Source: JAWVFM01 sp963823245 (lineage in GTDB: Bacteria > Actinomycetota > Thermoleophilia > Solirubrobacterales > 70-9). From it: DNA of 64,000 nucleotides. Shown here in pieces: positions 49,483 to 57,743 of the stretch. The position numbers and the translations under genes were made by a program. The notes below the pieces were generated by a model. The model saw nothing but the letters and a program-made list of their open reading frames with translations. It searched no databases and was not told where the DNA came from. Each line of letters opens with the position of its first letter. The stretch's first letter is position 1. Location of the stretch: positions 399,218 to 463,217 of the forward strand of contig CAWGKQ010000010.1 in the NCBI GenBank assembly GCA_963823245.1, written 5' to 3'.

Positions 49483-50121
49483 TCAGCCGGCCAGCAGCGC
49501 CTGGAACGCAGGCTCCTCGCGAAGAGGATCGAGGTCCGAGTCCCCCTCCAGGTACGGGCGAGCTCTCTCCGACCTCTCGAGCGCGAGCCGCAGGTGCTCG
49601 ATCGCGTCTGCCTTTCGGCCCGCGAGGCTCTCGCAGCAGGCGAGGTTGTAGAGGAGGGCGGGGTACTCGGGGTGCGCCTCGGCCACGCCCCGGGCCTGGT
49701 CGGCCGCTTCCGCGTACCGCCCCTCCGTGTAGAGCCGGCCGAACGGCGCCCAGAGCTCCCAGCCCTCCGGCTCATACACCTGCCCCGGAGTGGCCCCGAC
49801 CGCGAGGATCGTCGTTTCCGGCTCGGAGGCGAACGCCGTCCGCTTGACGCCCGGCCGAGCGAAGACGAACGTTCCCGTCGGAGCGTCCACGCGCTCGCCG
49901 TCGAGCTCGAACCTGGCTCGGCCGCTCTGGACGAAGTAGAGCTCCTCGTCCTCTCCCTCCTCGTCGTGCTCGTTGATGACCTGATCGCCGGCCTCGTGAC
50001 CGGTCCACGTGTTGATCCCAAACGAGGTGATGCCGAAGCGTTGGCGGACCGGACGCCAGGGTTGACGGCCATCGCTGATCTCGTCGATGTCCTCGATATG
50101 GGCGACCTCGAACTCGCTCAT
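49483..50121 (-). CDS. Cupin-TPR fusion protein
   Basis: This 212-residue protein has an N-terminal cupin (INTWTGHEAGDQVINEHDEE, EELYFVQSGRARFELDGERV, PTGTFVFARPGVKRTAF) that could bind a metal. The C-terminal helical part (LWAPFGRLYTEGRYAEAADQ, YPALLYNLACCESLAGRKAD, DAIEHLRLALERSE) is a pair of TPR-like repeats. The frame is intact. It lies 6 bp after the VOC gene, so the two form one transcription unit. Confidence 0.75.
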   Translation of the reverse strand: MSEFEVAHIEDIDEISDGRQPWRPVRQRFGITSFGINTWTGHEAGDQVINEHDEEGEDEELYFVQSGRARFELDGERVDAPTGTFVFARPGVKRTAFASEPETTILAVGATPGQVYEPEGWELWAPFGRLYTEGRYAEAADQARGVAEAHPEYPALLYNLACCESLAGRKADAIEHLRLALERSERARPYLEGDSDLDPLREEPAFQALLAG

Positions 50122-50127
50122 GGTCCC

Positions 50128-50997
50128 TCAGTCCGTGTCCACGGCGAGATCGCGGTTCTCCGGCACGAACTTGGTGGCGATGAACGTGGCGCCCGCCGGA
50201 TCGGCGATCACGGTCATTCGTACCCACGGCGCGTCGAACGGCGGGGCGATCACGTTTCCGCCCAGCTCCTCCGCCTTCGCCGCGACCGCGTCGGCGTCGT
50301 CGACCGCGAAGGTGACGCTCCAGTGGGCCGGCGTGTCGGGCTCCGAGTCCGGGATCGGGTTGATGGTCGCGACGACGTCCTCGAAGCCGGCCGGGCCGCC
50401 CATCTCCGCGAGCCGCTTTCGCAGGCCGGGGTCGTTCGCCTCCAGGTGATCGCCGTATCCCGGGAGTGTCCACGCGGCCCCGCCGCCGAGGTCGAGCGTC
50501 CCCCATCCGAAGACCGCCCCATAGAACGCCTTGGCGCCCTCGGGATCGCGGGTGGCGAGGCCGTTGAAGTTGACGCTCCCATGTTCATTGACGATCTTCG
50601 CGCCCCTGTGCTCCTTCGCCTGCCAGACGCAGAAGACCGCGCCCTCGGGGTCGCTCAACACCGCCATCCGGCCCGCGTCCATCACGTCGAACGGCTCGCC
50701 GATGACGGTGCCGCCGGCGTCCCTGACCTTCGCCGCAGCGTCGTCCGCGCTGTCGACCCAGATGTAGGTGTTCCAGACGGCCTGCGGCGGCGCGCCCTCG
50801 GGACGCGAGCTGACCGCGGCGACGTCGCCGCCGCGAATGCGGGCGATGAGGTACTTGCCCGGGGCGTCGGGCGGCATCCCGTCCTCGAGCTCCCAGCCGA
50901 AGACGCCGCGATAGAAGTCAGCGGCCGAATCCGGGTCGGGTTGGGTGGTGTCGACCCAGCACGGGACGCCGGGGATGTATCCGTCTCGCTCTGGCAT
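50128..50997 (-). CDS. VOC-family protein with two glyoxalase-like domains
   Basis: The 289-residue product has two vicinal-oxygen-chelate modules. The first starts VPCWVDTTQPDPDSAADFYR with GVFGWELEDGMPP and the late MAVLSDPEGAVFCVWQAKEH. The second has SVNFNGLATRDPEGAKAFYG, AVFGWGTLDLGGG and MTVIADPAGATFIATKFVPE. It resembles the actinobacterial CFP30B-like family. The substrate is unknown. ATG 50997 has AGGAGAGG-like sequence upstream. Confidence 0.82.
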   Translation of the reverse strand: MPERDGYIPGVPCWVDTTQPDPDSAADFYRGVFGWELEDGMPPDAPGKYLIARIRGGDVAAVSSRPEGAPPQAVWNTYIWVDSADDAAAKVRDAGGTVIGEPFDVMDAGRMAVLSDPEGAVFCVWQAKEHRGAKIVNEHGSVNFNGLATRDPEGAKAFYGAVFGWGTLDLGGGAAWTLPGYGDHLEANDPGLRKRLAEMGGPAGFEDVVATINPIPDSEPDTPAHWSVTFAVDDADAVAAKAEELGGNVIAPPFDAPWVRMTVIADPAGATFIATKFVPENRDLAVDTD

Positions 50998-51061
50998 CGA
51001 AGGCTCCTCTCGCTGGCTGACCGAAAGAGGAGTCCATCAAAGCACCGTCCCTCAGCGCATG

Positions 51062-53940
51062 TCAGCCGACGACCAGGTTGCGAACGGACGAGTTCCTCCG
51101 GTCGCGATCCTGAACCTGTCCAAGCTGCGGAGCAGGTTGCTTGAGGGGTGGCTCGCGCAGGGGGCTGACCGCCCGTCTTGGTGCCGTGCTGGAGCACGTC
51201 GGCGCGCTGGTCGCCGTCGAAGTCGCGTAGAGCATCCCGAACGACAGCGGCTCGCTGCGTTCGGCCTGGAGCGTCCGCCACGGTGTCGCTCCGCCCCACG
51301 AGACCTGCCACTTACCGTCGTTGCTGCGTCCCACGTCGGTCTTGCGGTCGCCGTCGAAGTCGGCGAAGACGAGGCTCCCGAGGCTCGACGAGAGCCTGCC
51401 GTTCAGGCGCCTCCAGCTCGTGTTGCCCCCATACGAGACCGACCATTGGTTGTTCGCGAGGCTGAAGATGTCGGTCAGACCATCGCCGTTGAAGTCGCCG
51501 AGTCGCAGCTCGCCGATCCCGAGGCGGGAGGCCGCGAGGGGCTGCCACTTGGTCGTGCCGGCGCTCGAGTAGAAGAACTGTGAGCCGTTCGCCCGGAAGA
51601 CGTCCGTGCGGCGATCGCCGTCGAAGTCGCCGAACCGATAGTGCTTGACGTCGATCTCCGATCCGGCGGGCAGCGGGGTGGGCTCGCCGGTCCCGCCGTT
51701 GGACAAGAGCCAGCGGTCGCCCTGCTGGATGAACACGTCCGTCCTGCCGTCCCCGGTGAAATCGCCGAGGCCGAGGTGGTCGAGGCGCAAGTCGGAGTCG
51801 CCCAGCATGAACCATTCGCGCCGCCCGGAGGGCGAGTAGACCCAGACCGTTCCGGCGGCCTGGAACACGTCGTCGCGACCGTCGCCGTCGAAGTCCCCGA
51901 CGGCGAGCTCGCCCGCGGTGTCGACGCACGACGCGTTGCGCGCGATGACGAGCTTGTTCTTCTTGCGCAACGAGCTCACTGAGGCGCCCTTGACCAGGAC
52001 GGCGCCATGGCTCGTGACCACGCTCCCCCGAGCCGTGCGCTCGTCGATGGCGGCGACGTGGGGGAACGCGTTGTTGGCGAAGATCGCCTGCGCGGTTGGC
52101 GTGCCGCGCAGCTCGAACGCCGGCCTGACCAGGCGCCCCTCCAGCCCGTAGCTCTGTGCCCCGTGGAACGTGTTGTGCCGGATTTCGAAGTAGGTGCCGG
52201 CCGTCCCACCGTCGAAGCCGCCGTCGCTCTGCTTCTCGCCGTGGACGTCGAAATGCTGGTTGAAGTTGCCGTCGCAGGTCGGTCCGCCGTTGAGGGTGAA
52301 GTTCCGCTCGGCGATGTAACCCGGGCCTCCTCCTCCGGCCGCCGAGATGTCGTGGCGGTTGAAGTCGAAGACGTTGTGGTCGATGCGGGCGAAACCAGGT
52401 GTCGTCGTGGTCTCGAATCCCGGCACCCTTTGATCGATCACGACCCCGTAGCCGGCGTTGCACTGGACGTTGTCGTGGATGAAGTTGCCGGTGATCACCG
52501 CGGTCCGTTCCCTCTGCGGGGGCGCGTCGATCACCTCCACGCCCGCCTCGGGCCAGCCGAAGATCTCGTTGTTGTCGACCTGGACGTCGGGGGTCGTGAT
52601 GCGGACCGCCCTGGTGTTGTCCTGCTCGAACTTGGTGTTGAACTTGTAGCCGCGCAACCTGAGCCCGGTGACGCGGCTTCCCGCGCCGAGGTCGAGCAGG
52701 ATGCTCTTGGTGGTGTGATGCGAGATCTCGAGTATTCCTCCGGCACGGGCGGGGGAGCGGCCCCCATCAGGGTTACGCCCGCGGGGATCTCGAGGATCGC
52801 GTGCTCATTGCTCACCGGGTTGTCCGGAAGGAGGGCGAGGTCGATCCGGGCCGCGTCCTTCACGTAGATGCACCTGTATCCGGCCGCGATCGCGTCGATT
52901 AGCCCGGGCTCCGAGGCTCCGGGAGCGCTCCGCGCCCTGTCGACATGCGGACACGCCGGTTCGACGGCCACGCTCACGGTGAACGTCCGTGGCGCCGGGC
53001 CGACGCTCGCGGATGCGGGCGTCCCCGTGATCGTGACGGGCACCGGCTGAGCCGTCAGCGGCGCCGTCGGGTCGACGCTGAGCGTCAGCGTGCTCGCGGT
53101 CGAGGGCGCCGAATTCGGGCTGAGGGTCGCGTGGACCCCTTCGGGCAGACCCTCCGCGGCCAGCGCGACGTCGCCGCTCGAACCGCCGAGGCGCCCGATC
53201 GTGATCGCGTCGGTCGCCGTTCCACCCTGTTGCATCGTGAGGCTGGTGACCGAGGGGTTGAGCGTGAAGTCCGGAGTCTTCGTGGCCGGCCCGCCGAAGC
53301 TCAGGTCGTCGATCGCGATCGGCTTCGAGTCGTCGATCATCGGCCGCGCGGTGATCTCGAAGCCGACGATGGTCGCCGACGGGGTCGAGACCTCCAGGAG
53401 GGAATGAACCCCGCCGCCACGCGTCACGCGAACCGACGATTGGACGAGCTCGTTGCCGTTGGCGTCGAACCCCGTCAGCTTGACGAGCGCACACCCGACG
53501 GAGTCCGGGTTCACCTTCGTGCAGATCCCGGGTCCGCCCAGGTAGCCGACTCGAACCGAGACATGCGACCGGGGGACGCCGAAGGTCCCCGTCGTCCTCG
53601 GCGTGAAGAACTCACATGCGAAGCAGGTGGCGATGTCCGCCACGTGCGTTCCGGACTCCGCCTGCCCGCTCGGCGGGGTGCGGATCACCGGGTGCAGGCC
53701 CTCGCTGGGGTTGCCGGTCGGCAATGGACCGAATACGACCCCCTGCCCGGTCCCGCCGAGATCGGCGTACTGACCGGTGAGGGCGGTGTCGGGCGGGTAT
53801 TGCTCGAAGTCGACCGTCGTATCGGCAAGCGCCGAGGCGGGGAACGCGGCGACGCAGCCCGTCGCGACCAGGACGACCGTGAGGCGAATCACGATCGGCA
53901 TCGGGTCCGCGATCGTTCGGGGTCGGGCTCGACCATTCAT
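51062..53940 (-). CDS. Large secreted protein: beta-helix domain followed by FG-GAP/VCBS repeats (frameshifted)
   Basis: It has a signal peptide (MPIVIRLTVVLVATGCVAAF, cleaved near ALADTT). A beta-sandwich region of about 250 residues follows (VDFEQYPPDTALTGQYADLG), then an Ig-like segment (FTLNPSVTSLTMQQGGTATD). The right-handed beta-helix has VRITTPDVQVDNNEIFGWPE, ITGNFIHDN and FEIRHNTFHGA. At least five FG-GAP units end it (AVGDFDGDGRDDVFQAAGTV, GLGDFTGDGRTDVF, RFGDFDGDRRTDVF, RLGDFNGDGLTDIF, VFADFDGDRKTDVG). Indels lie near 52700 and 51230. The predicted role is extracellular carbohydrate binding or cleavage. The start is uncertain (53940 or 53901). Confidence 0.75.
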
Positions 53941-53945
53941 CCCTC

Positions 53946-53969
53946 CTTGTCCGAGACCGCCTTCTCGCC
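53946..53969. repeat. 24-bp repeat, second copy
   Basis: This matches 47430-47453 at 22 of 24 positions (core CTTGTCCGAGACC then CCTTCTC). It lies just left of module B, as the first copy lies just left of module A. Confidence 0.5.
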
Positions 53970-54002
53970 ACCCTACTGCGACGGTTAGCAAGAATCCAGC
54001 TG

Positions 54003-54176
54003 ATGCACTCCGCGCTCGGACGAATGAGCGTCGCACTCGGCGTCCTCGTCGGCGGCGTGGGCATCGTGCTGAGCGCGCCCGTGAGCGGCGTCATCGATTC
54101 CGTGATCTTCTGGGGTCTCGTCGGCGCCTGGATCGCCGCGATCGGCCTCAACTGGTCGGAGCGCAGGGCCCGCTGA
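54003..54176 (+). CDS. Small membrane protein, 57 residues
   Basis: The frame MHSALGRMSVALGVLVGGVG followed by IVLSAPVSGVIDSVIFWGLV and GAWIAAIGLNWSERRAR has two hydrophobic helices and a basic end, an actinobacterial small membrane protein pattern. It lies between the beta-helix gene and the GAP-family gene. The Shine-Dalgarno is weak. The role is unknown. Confidence 0.5.
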   Translation: MHSALGRMSVALGVLVGGVGIVLSAPVSGVIDSVIFWGLVGAWIAAIGLNWSERRAR

Positions 54177-54193
54177 CGCGGAGGCGGTCAGGC

Positions 54194-54883
54194 TCAGAGA
54201 AGCTCGAGGATGCCGCGCAGTATCAGCAGGCCGCCGAGGATCGCCGCGACCCAGGTCGCGACGATGCGGCCGCGGCGGGCGAGCCAGTCCTTGAACGACT
54301 CGACCCCGGCCGCGGTGCGCTCCGGGGCGACGAGGTAGCCGACGAGCGGCACCTCGAGGAGCAGCATCATGATCAGGTTGAAGGCCACGATGCCGAGGAC
54401 GGTCGCGGCGGTGCCGGGGTCGACGACGTCGATGCGGTGGAGCGCCGTCAGGTAGGAGACGCTCGGCAGGCTCAGCGCGGCGCCGACGACGAACGCGATC
54501 TTGGCCGAGCCGCGGCCGAGGAGGCGCTGCTGGAGCGGGTCCTTCTTCTCCTTGCCGGCCTGTCTCGCCTCCTTGCGCTCGCGGCGCCACTCGCTGAGCC
54601 GGTGCCCCCTGATGCTGCCGAGGACGTAGGCCACCGCCAGGAGGAGCAAGCCGAAGACGATGTCGAGGGCCGGGCTCAGGGCGGACTTCGCGGTGTTCTC
54701 GGTGCTGGTTCCCTCGAGGCTGAAGACGATGACGAGGCCGAGGGTGATGCTCGTCATGTACGCGCCGAGCAGATAGCCGAAGAGCAGGCGCTTCGGGCTC
54801 GGCAGCAGGAGCATCAGCGTTGTCGCGGCGAGCAGGGTCGGGTTGACGGCCGCCCACGCCGCGAGGAGGAAGAACTCGGCCAC
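54194..54883 (-). CDS. GAP/SfLAP-family membrane protein, module B copy
   Basis: This is the paralogue of 48210-48896, with about 230 residues. It has WAAVNPTLLAATTLMLLLPS, PKRLLFGYLLGAYMTSITLG, IVFSLEGTS, a Lys/Arg-rich loop, LLGRGSAKIAFVVGAALSLP and VAFNLIMMLLLEVPLVGYLV. GTG 54883 (VAEFFLLAAW) aligns with the start of the other copy; TTG 54907 is a longer choice. It is divergent from the sugar kinase gene. By family it would help export or display a surface glycolipid. Confidence 0.8.
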   Translation of the reverse strand: MAEFFLLAAWAAVNPTLLAATTLMLLLPSPKRLLFGYLLGAYMTSITLGLVIVFSLEGTSTENTAKSALSPALDIVFGLLLLAVAYVLGSIRGHRLSEWRRERKEARQAGKEKKDPLQQRLLGRGSAKIAFVVGAALSLPSVSYLTALHRIDVVDPGTAATVLGIVAFNLIMMLLLEVPLVGYLVAPERTAAGVESFKDWLARRGRIVATWVAAILGGLLILRGILELL

Positions 54884-54924
54884 CTGGAACGAACCTACAC
54901 GCAGCAATAGACTGACCGGCGTCG

Positions 54925-55746
54925 ATGCGCGTCGCGGTGGTGGGACACGTGGAGTGGATCGACTTCGCGGTGGTTGAGCGGGTGCCGGAGCCAGGCGAGA
55001 TCGTTCACGCGCTCGATTCGTGGGAGGAGCCGGCGGGAGGTGGCGCGGTGGCCGCGGTCCAGCTCGCGCGGCTCGCCGGCGAGTGCCTGTTCATCACCGC
55101 GCTCGGGGACGACGAGCGGGGCCACCGGGCCAAGGAGGGGCTCGAGGCCCTCGGCGTCCGCGTCGAGGCCGCGCGGCGCCCGCATCCTCAGGGGAGAGGG
55201 CTCGTTCATATCGATTCCGCGAAGGATCGGGCGATCACCGTGCTCGGCGAGCGGGCGGGGCCCGCGCGCGACGACCCGCTGCCGTGGGAGGAGCTCGAGG
55301 GGACGGACGCGGTGTACCTGACAGCGGGCGATCCGGGGGCGGCGCGCGCTGCCCGCGCCGCCCGCGTGCTCGTGGCGACGATCCGCGCGCGGGAGGCGCT
55401 CGCGGGCGCCGGGGTCGAGCTCGACGCCCTGGTCGCGAGCAGCGGCGACGTCGGCGAGCGCTACGAGCCGGGTGACATCGAGCCGCCGCCCCAACTGGTC
55501 GTCCGCACCGAGGGCGCTGCGGGCGGATCCGTCCTCGACGCCGAGGGGGTGGTCAGGCACTGGGCCGCGGCCCCGCTCCCTGGGAAGCTCGTCGACACCT
55601 ACGGCGCCGGCGATTCCTTCGCGGCCGGCGTGACGTACGGACTCGGCGAGGGACTCACCATCGACGAGGCGGTCGCGCTTGGCGCGCGGTGCGGCGCCGC
55701 GTGCGCGATGGGCCGCGGACCGTACGCGGGGCAGATGCGGTCATAG
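54925..55746 (+). CDS. PfkB-family carbohydrate kinase
   Basis: This is a ribokinase-type sugar or nucleoside kinase of 273 residues. It starts MRVAVVGHVEWIDFAVVERV and has EEPAGGGAVAAVQLARLAGE, FITALGDDERGHRAKEGLEA and the catalytic GAGD motif in VDTYGAGDSFAAGVTYGLGE. The frame is intact. Its last residues YAGQMRS and stop reappear, with synonymous changes only, downstream of the LOR gene (56631-56653). The substrate is not predictable. Confidence 0.88.
   Translation: MRVAVVGHVEWIDFAVVERVPEPGEIVHALDSWEEPAGGGAVAAVQLARLAGECLFITALGDDERGHRAKEGLEALGVRVEAARRPHPQGRGLVHIDSAKDRAITVLGERAGPARDDPLPWEELEGTDAVYLTAGDPGAARAARAARVLVATIRAREALAGAGVELDALVASSGDVGERYEPGDIEPPPQLVVRTEGAAGGSVLDAEGVVRHWAAAPLPGKLVDTYGAGDSFAAGVTYGLGEGLTIDEAVALGARCGAACAMGRGPYAGQMRS
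55723..55744. repeat. Repeat of the pfkB-family gene 3' end, left copy
   Basis: This 22-bp segment encodes YAGQMRS at the end of the kinase gene. It matches 56631-56652 at 20 of 22 positions, and both differences are synonymous. The two copies bound the small membrane gene and LOR gene of module B. Confidence 0.55.
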
Positions 55747-55747
55747 A

Positions 55748-55766
55748 TCATCCAAATCGTGTGATG
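55748..55766 (+). promoter_or_regulatory. 19-bp directional motif, copy before module B membrane gene
   Basis: TCATCCAAATCGTGTGATG, 76 nt before GTG 55843. It is one of five copies that fit TCAYCCNNWWSGNRTGATG; this is the least typical copy. It is followed by CGCGTA, as is the copy at 60790. Confidence 0.55.
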
Positions 55767-55842
55767 CGCGTAACCAGCAGGGCTGGTGAGATCAATCGAC
55801 GATGCCGTCGGGCTTGTACAGCAACTCCAAGCCGAAGGTCCC

Positions 55843-56067
55843 GTGAACAGCCGCGAGGCTCTTCGCCTCTTCAAGCTCGCCCGGAAGAGTTGGCGCCGCC
55901 GGCGCCTGCTCTTGATCGCCGGCCTCGCGCTCTTCGTGTGCGCCCTCGCGGCCTCGGCCGCAGTGACTTTCCGCGCCGTTAGGAGGAGACGGGGCCCGGC
56001 CCCTCCCGAAAGCCATCGCACCGGTGTCGGCGCGGACTCGCAGGTCCGGCAGGCCGACCTGGCGTGA
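55843..56067 (+). CDS. Small single-span membrane protein, module B copy
   Basis: This 74-residue paralogue of 47978-48199 has a basic N-terminus (VNSREALRLFKLARKSWRRR), the membrane segment LLLIAGLALFVCALAASAAV and a basic then Pro-rich tail. GTG 55843 aligns with the start of the other copy; the frame is open back to 55786. It ends 38 bp before the LOR gene. Confidence 0.65.
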   Translation: MNSREALRLFKLARKSWRRRRLLLIAGLALFVCALAASAAVTFRAVRRRRGPAPPESHRTGVGADSQVRQADLA

Positions 56068-56105
56068 AGGTCGCGACACAACTACCGACCAGGAGGACCA
56101 GGCGC

Positions 56106-56606
56106 ATGGGGTTACTGAGAAACGGCGACGGCGGACGGCGCTTCCTGATGCGCCAGAAGGTGCTCTCAATTGGCGACGACTTCTGGATCGAGGACGAGGA
56201 CGGCGAGAAGGTCTTCAAGGTCGATGCCAAGGTCCTGCGCGTGCGCAAGACCTTCGTCCTCGAGGACACCGAAGGCAACGAGGTCGCCCACATCCAGGAT
56301 CGAGTCCTCCACGTCCGTGGCACGATGAAGATCGAGCGTGGAGACGAGGAGTTGGCGACGGTGCACAAGGCGCTCGTCGGAGTCCGCGACCGCTTCACCA
56401 TTGACGTCGAGGGCGGTGAGGACCTCGAGGCCAAGGGCAACGTGCTCGACTACGAGTACGAGATCAAGCGCGACGGCGACGTCGTCGCCACCGTCTCCAA
56501 GAAGTGGGCCCGGCTACGCGAGGCCTACGGGGTCTCGATCGCCGAGGGGGAGGACGAGGCGCTGCTGCTGGCCGTCACCGTGGCAATCGACAATCTCGCA
56601 GATTGA
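56106..56606 (+). CDS. LURP-one-related (LOR) protein, module B copy
   Basis: This 166-residue product is nearly collinear with 48961-49461. It has MGLLRNGDGGRRFLMRQKVL, SIGDDFWIEDEDGEKVFKVD, VRKTFVLEDTEGNEVAHIQD, IERGDEELATVHKALVGVRD and VSIAEGEDEALLLAVTVAID. The 5' leader is also shared: AACTACCGAC, then AGGAGGAC before ATG. The duplication therefore includes the ribosome-binding region. The function is unknown. Confidence 0.8.
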   Translation: MGLLRNGDGGRRFLMRQKVLSIGDDFWIEDEDGEKVFKVDAKVLRVRKTFVLEDTEGNEVAHIQDRVLHVRGTMKIERGDEELATVHKALVGVRDRFTIDVEGGEDLEAKGNVLDYEYEIKRDGDVVATVSKKWARLREAYGVSIAEGEDEALLLAVTVAIDNLAD

Positions 56607-56630
56607 TTCCGGCGGCTCGCCTTCGGTTCC

Positions 56631-56652
56631 TACGCGGGACAGATGCGGTCGT
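56631..56652. repeat. Repeat of the pfkB-family gene 3' end, right copy (gene fossil)
   Basis: Directly after the LOR gene (25 bp past its stop) the plus strand reads YAGQMRS and TGA, the same end as the kinase gene 0.9 kb upstream, with different codons for G, S and stop. No kinase body precedes it. Confidence 0.55.
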
Positions 56653-56661
56653 GAACGGCGA

Positions 56662-56685
56662 GATGACCCCCGGGGAGCGGTCATC
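56662..56685 (+). terminator. Candidate hairpin between LOR and FGE genes
   Basis: GATGACC at 56662-56668 pairs with GGTCATC at 56679-56685, and flanking GGCG/CGCC can extend the stem. The loop is CCCGGGGAGC. No T run follows. It lies 56 bp after the LOR stop and 48 bp before the FGE start, so it may be a terminator or an operator. Confidence 0.4.
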
Positions 56686-56732
56686 GCCATCGTCCCAAGC
56701 TTGCGTTGGATCCGCAGTAGGCTGACTCGGTG

Positions 56733-57707
56733 ATGGGCGTGCCGCACCCCGAGGATGCAGCGTCCACGCGGTCGCCTTGCTGTGCCCCGGACGCCCGCCA
56801 TGAGGCACCGGCCGGGCCGACCGTGGCGATCGCAGTCTGCGCCGCCGAGGACCGTCCGCCCGACGACATGGTCGTGATCGGGCAAGGCTCGTTCCTGATG
56901 GGCAGCGACGATCGCTGGGCCTACCCGGCCGACGGCGAGGGGCCGGTGCGCGAGATTTCACTCGACTCCTTCCTGATCGACGCCGTGGCCGTCTCCAACG
57001 ACGCTTTCGCCTCCTTCGTCGAGGTGACCGGATACGCCACCGAGGCCGAGCGATTCGGCTGGTCTTTCGTCTTCGCGGGGCTCCTGCCGGACGACTTCCC
57101 ACCCACCCAGGCGGTGGTCGAAGCTCCCTGGTGGCGCAAGGTGGAGGGAGCCGACTGGCGCCACCCGGAGGGTCCGCAGTCGGCGCTCGACGATCGCCTC
57201 GACCACCCCGTCGTACACGTCTCCTGGGACGACGCCCAGGCGTATTGCACCTGGGCGGGCAGGCGGTTGCCGACCGAGGCCGAGTGGGAGTTCGCGGCTC
57301 GCGGGGGGCTCGATGGCAGGGTCTTCCCCTGGGGCGACGAGCGCGAGCCGGGCGGCGAGCATCGGATGAACGTCTGGCAGGGCGCCTTCCCGACCAAGAA
57401 CACCAACGCCGACGGCTACTACGGAACCGGCCCAGTCGACGCCTTCCCGCCCAACGGCTACGGCCTGCACAACGCGACGGGCAACGTCTGGGAATGGGCG
57501 GCAGACTGGTTCGATCCCGCGTTTCGCCGCCAGGACCGGGACCACGATCCCCGGGGCCCCGCCGAGGGCACCCTCAGGGTCCAGAAGGGCGGCTCATACC
57601 TCTGCCACGACTCCTACTGCCGGCGGTACAGAGTCGCAGCCCGCCAGGGCAACTCGCCTGACACATCAACGGGCAACGTCGGCTTTCGCTGCGCCCGCGA
57701 CCGCTGA
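56733..57707 (+). CDS. Formylglycine-generating enzyme (sulfatase-modifying factor)
   Basis: FGE oxidises the sulfatase active-site Cys to formylglycine. The 324-residue product has MVVIGQGSFLMGSDDRWAYP, VSWDDAQAYCTWAGRRLPTE, AEWEFAARGGLDGRVFPWGD, NATGNVWEWAADWFDPAFRR and the active site GGSYLCHDSYCRRYRVAARQ with both Cys that bind copper. The end GNVGFRCARD is canonical. ATG 56733 is the start (GTG 56730 is also in frame). It faces the arylsulfatase gene, its likely target, with only 36 bp between the ends. Confidence 0.93.
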   Translation: MGVPHPEDAASTRSPCCAPDARHEAPAGPTVAIAVCAAEDRPPDDMVVIGQGSFLMGSDDRWAYPADGEGPVREISLDSFLIDAVAVSNDAFASFVEVTGYATEAERFGWSFVFAGLLPDDFPPTQAVVEAPWWRKVEGADWRHPEGPQSALDDRLDHPVVHVSWDDAQAYCTWAGRRLPTEAEWEFAARGGLDGRVFPWGDEREPGGEHRMNVWQGAFPTKNTNADGYYGTGPVDAFPPNGYGLHNATGNVWEWAADWFDPAFRRQDRDHDPRGPAEGTLRVQKGGSYLCHDSYCRRYRVAARQGNSPDTSTGNVGFRCARDR

Positions 57708-57743
57708 CGCGCGGCCCGCCAAGCCGGCGGGGCAACGGGCCGT

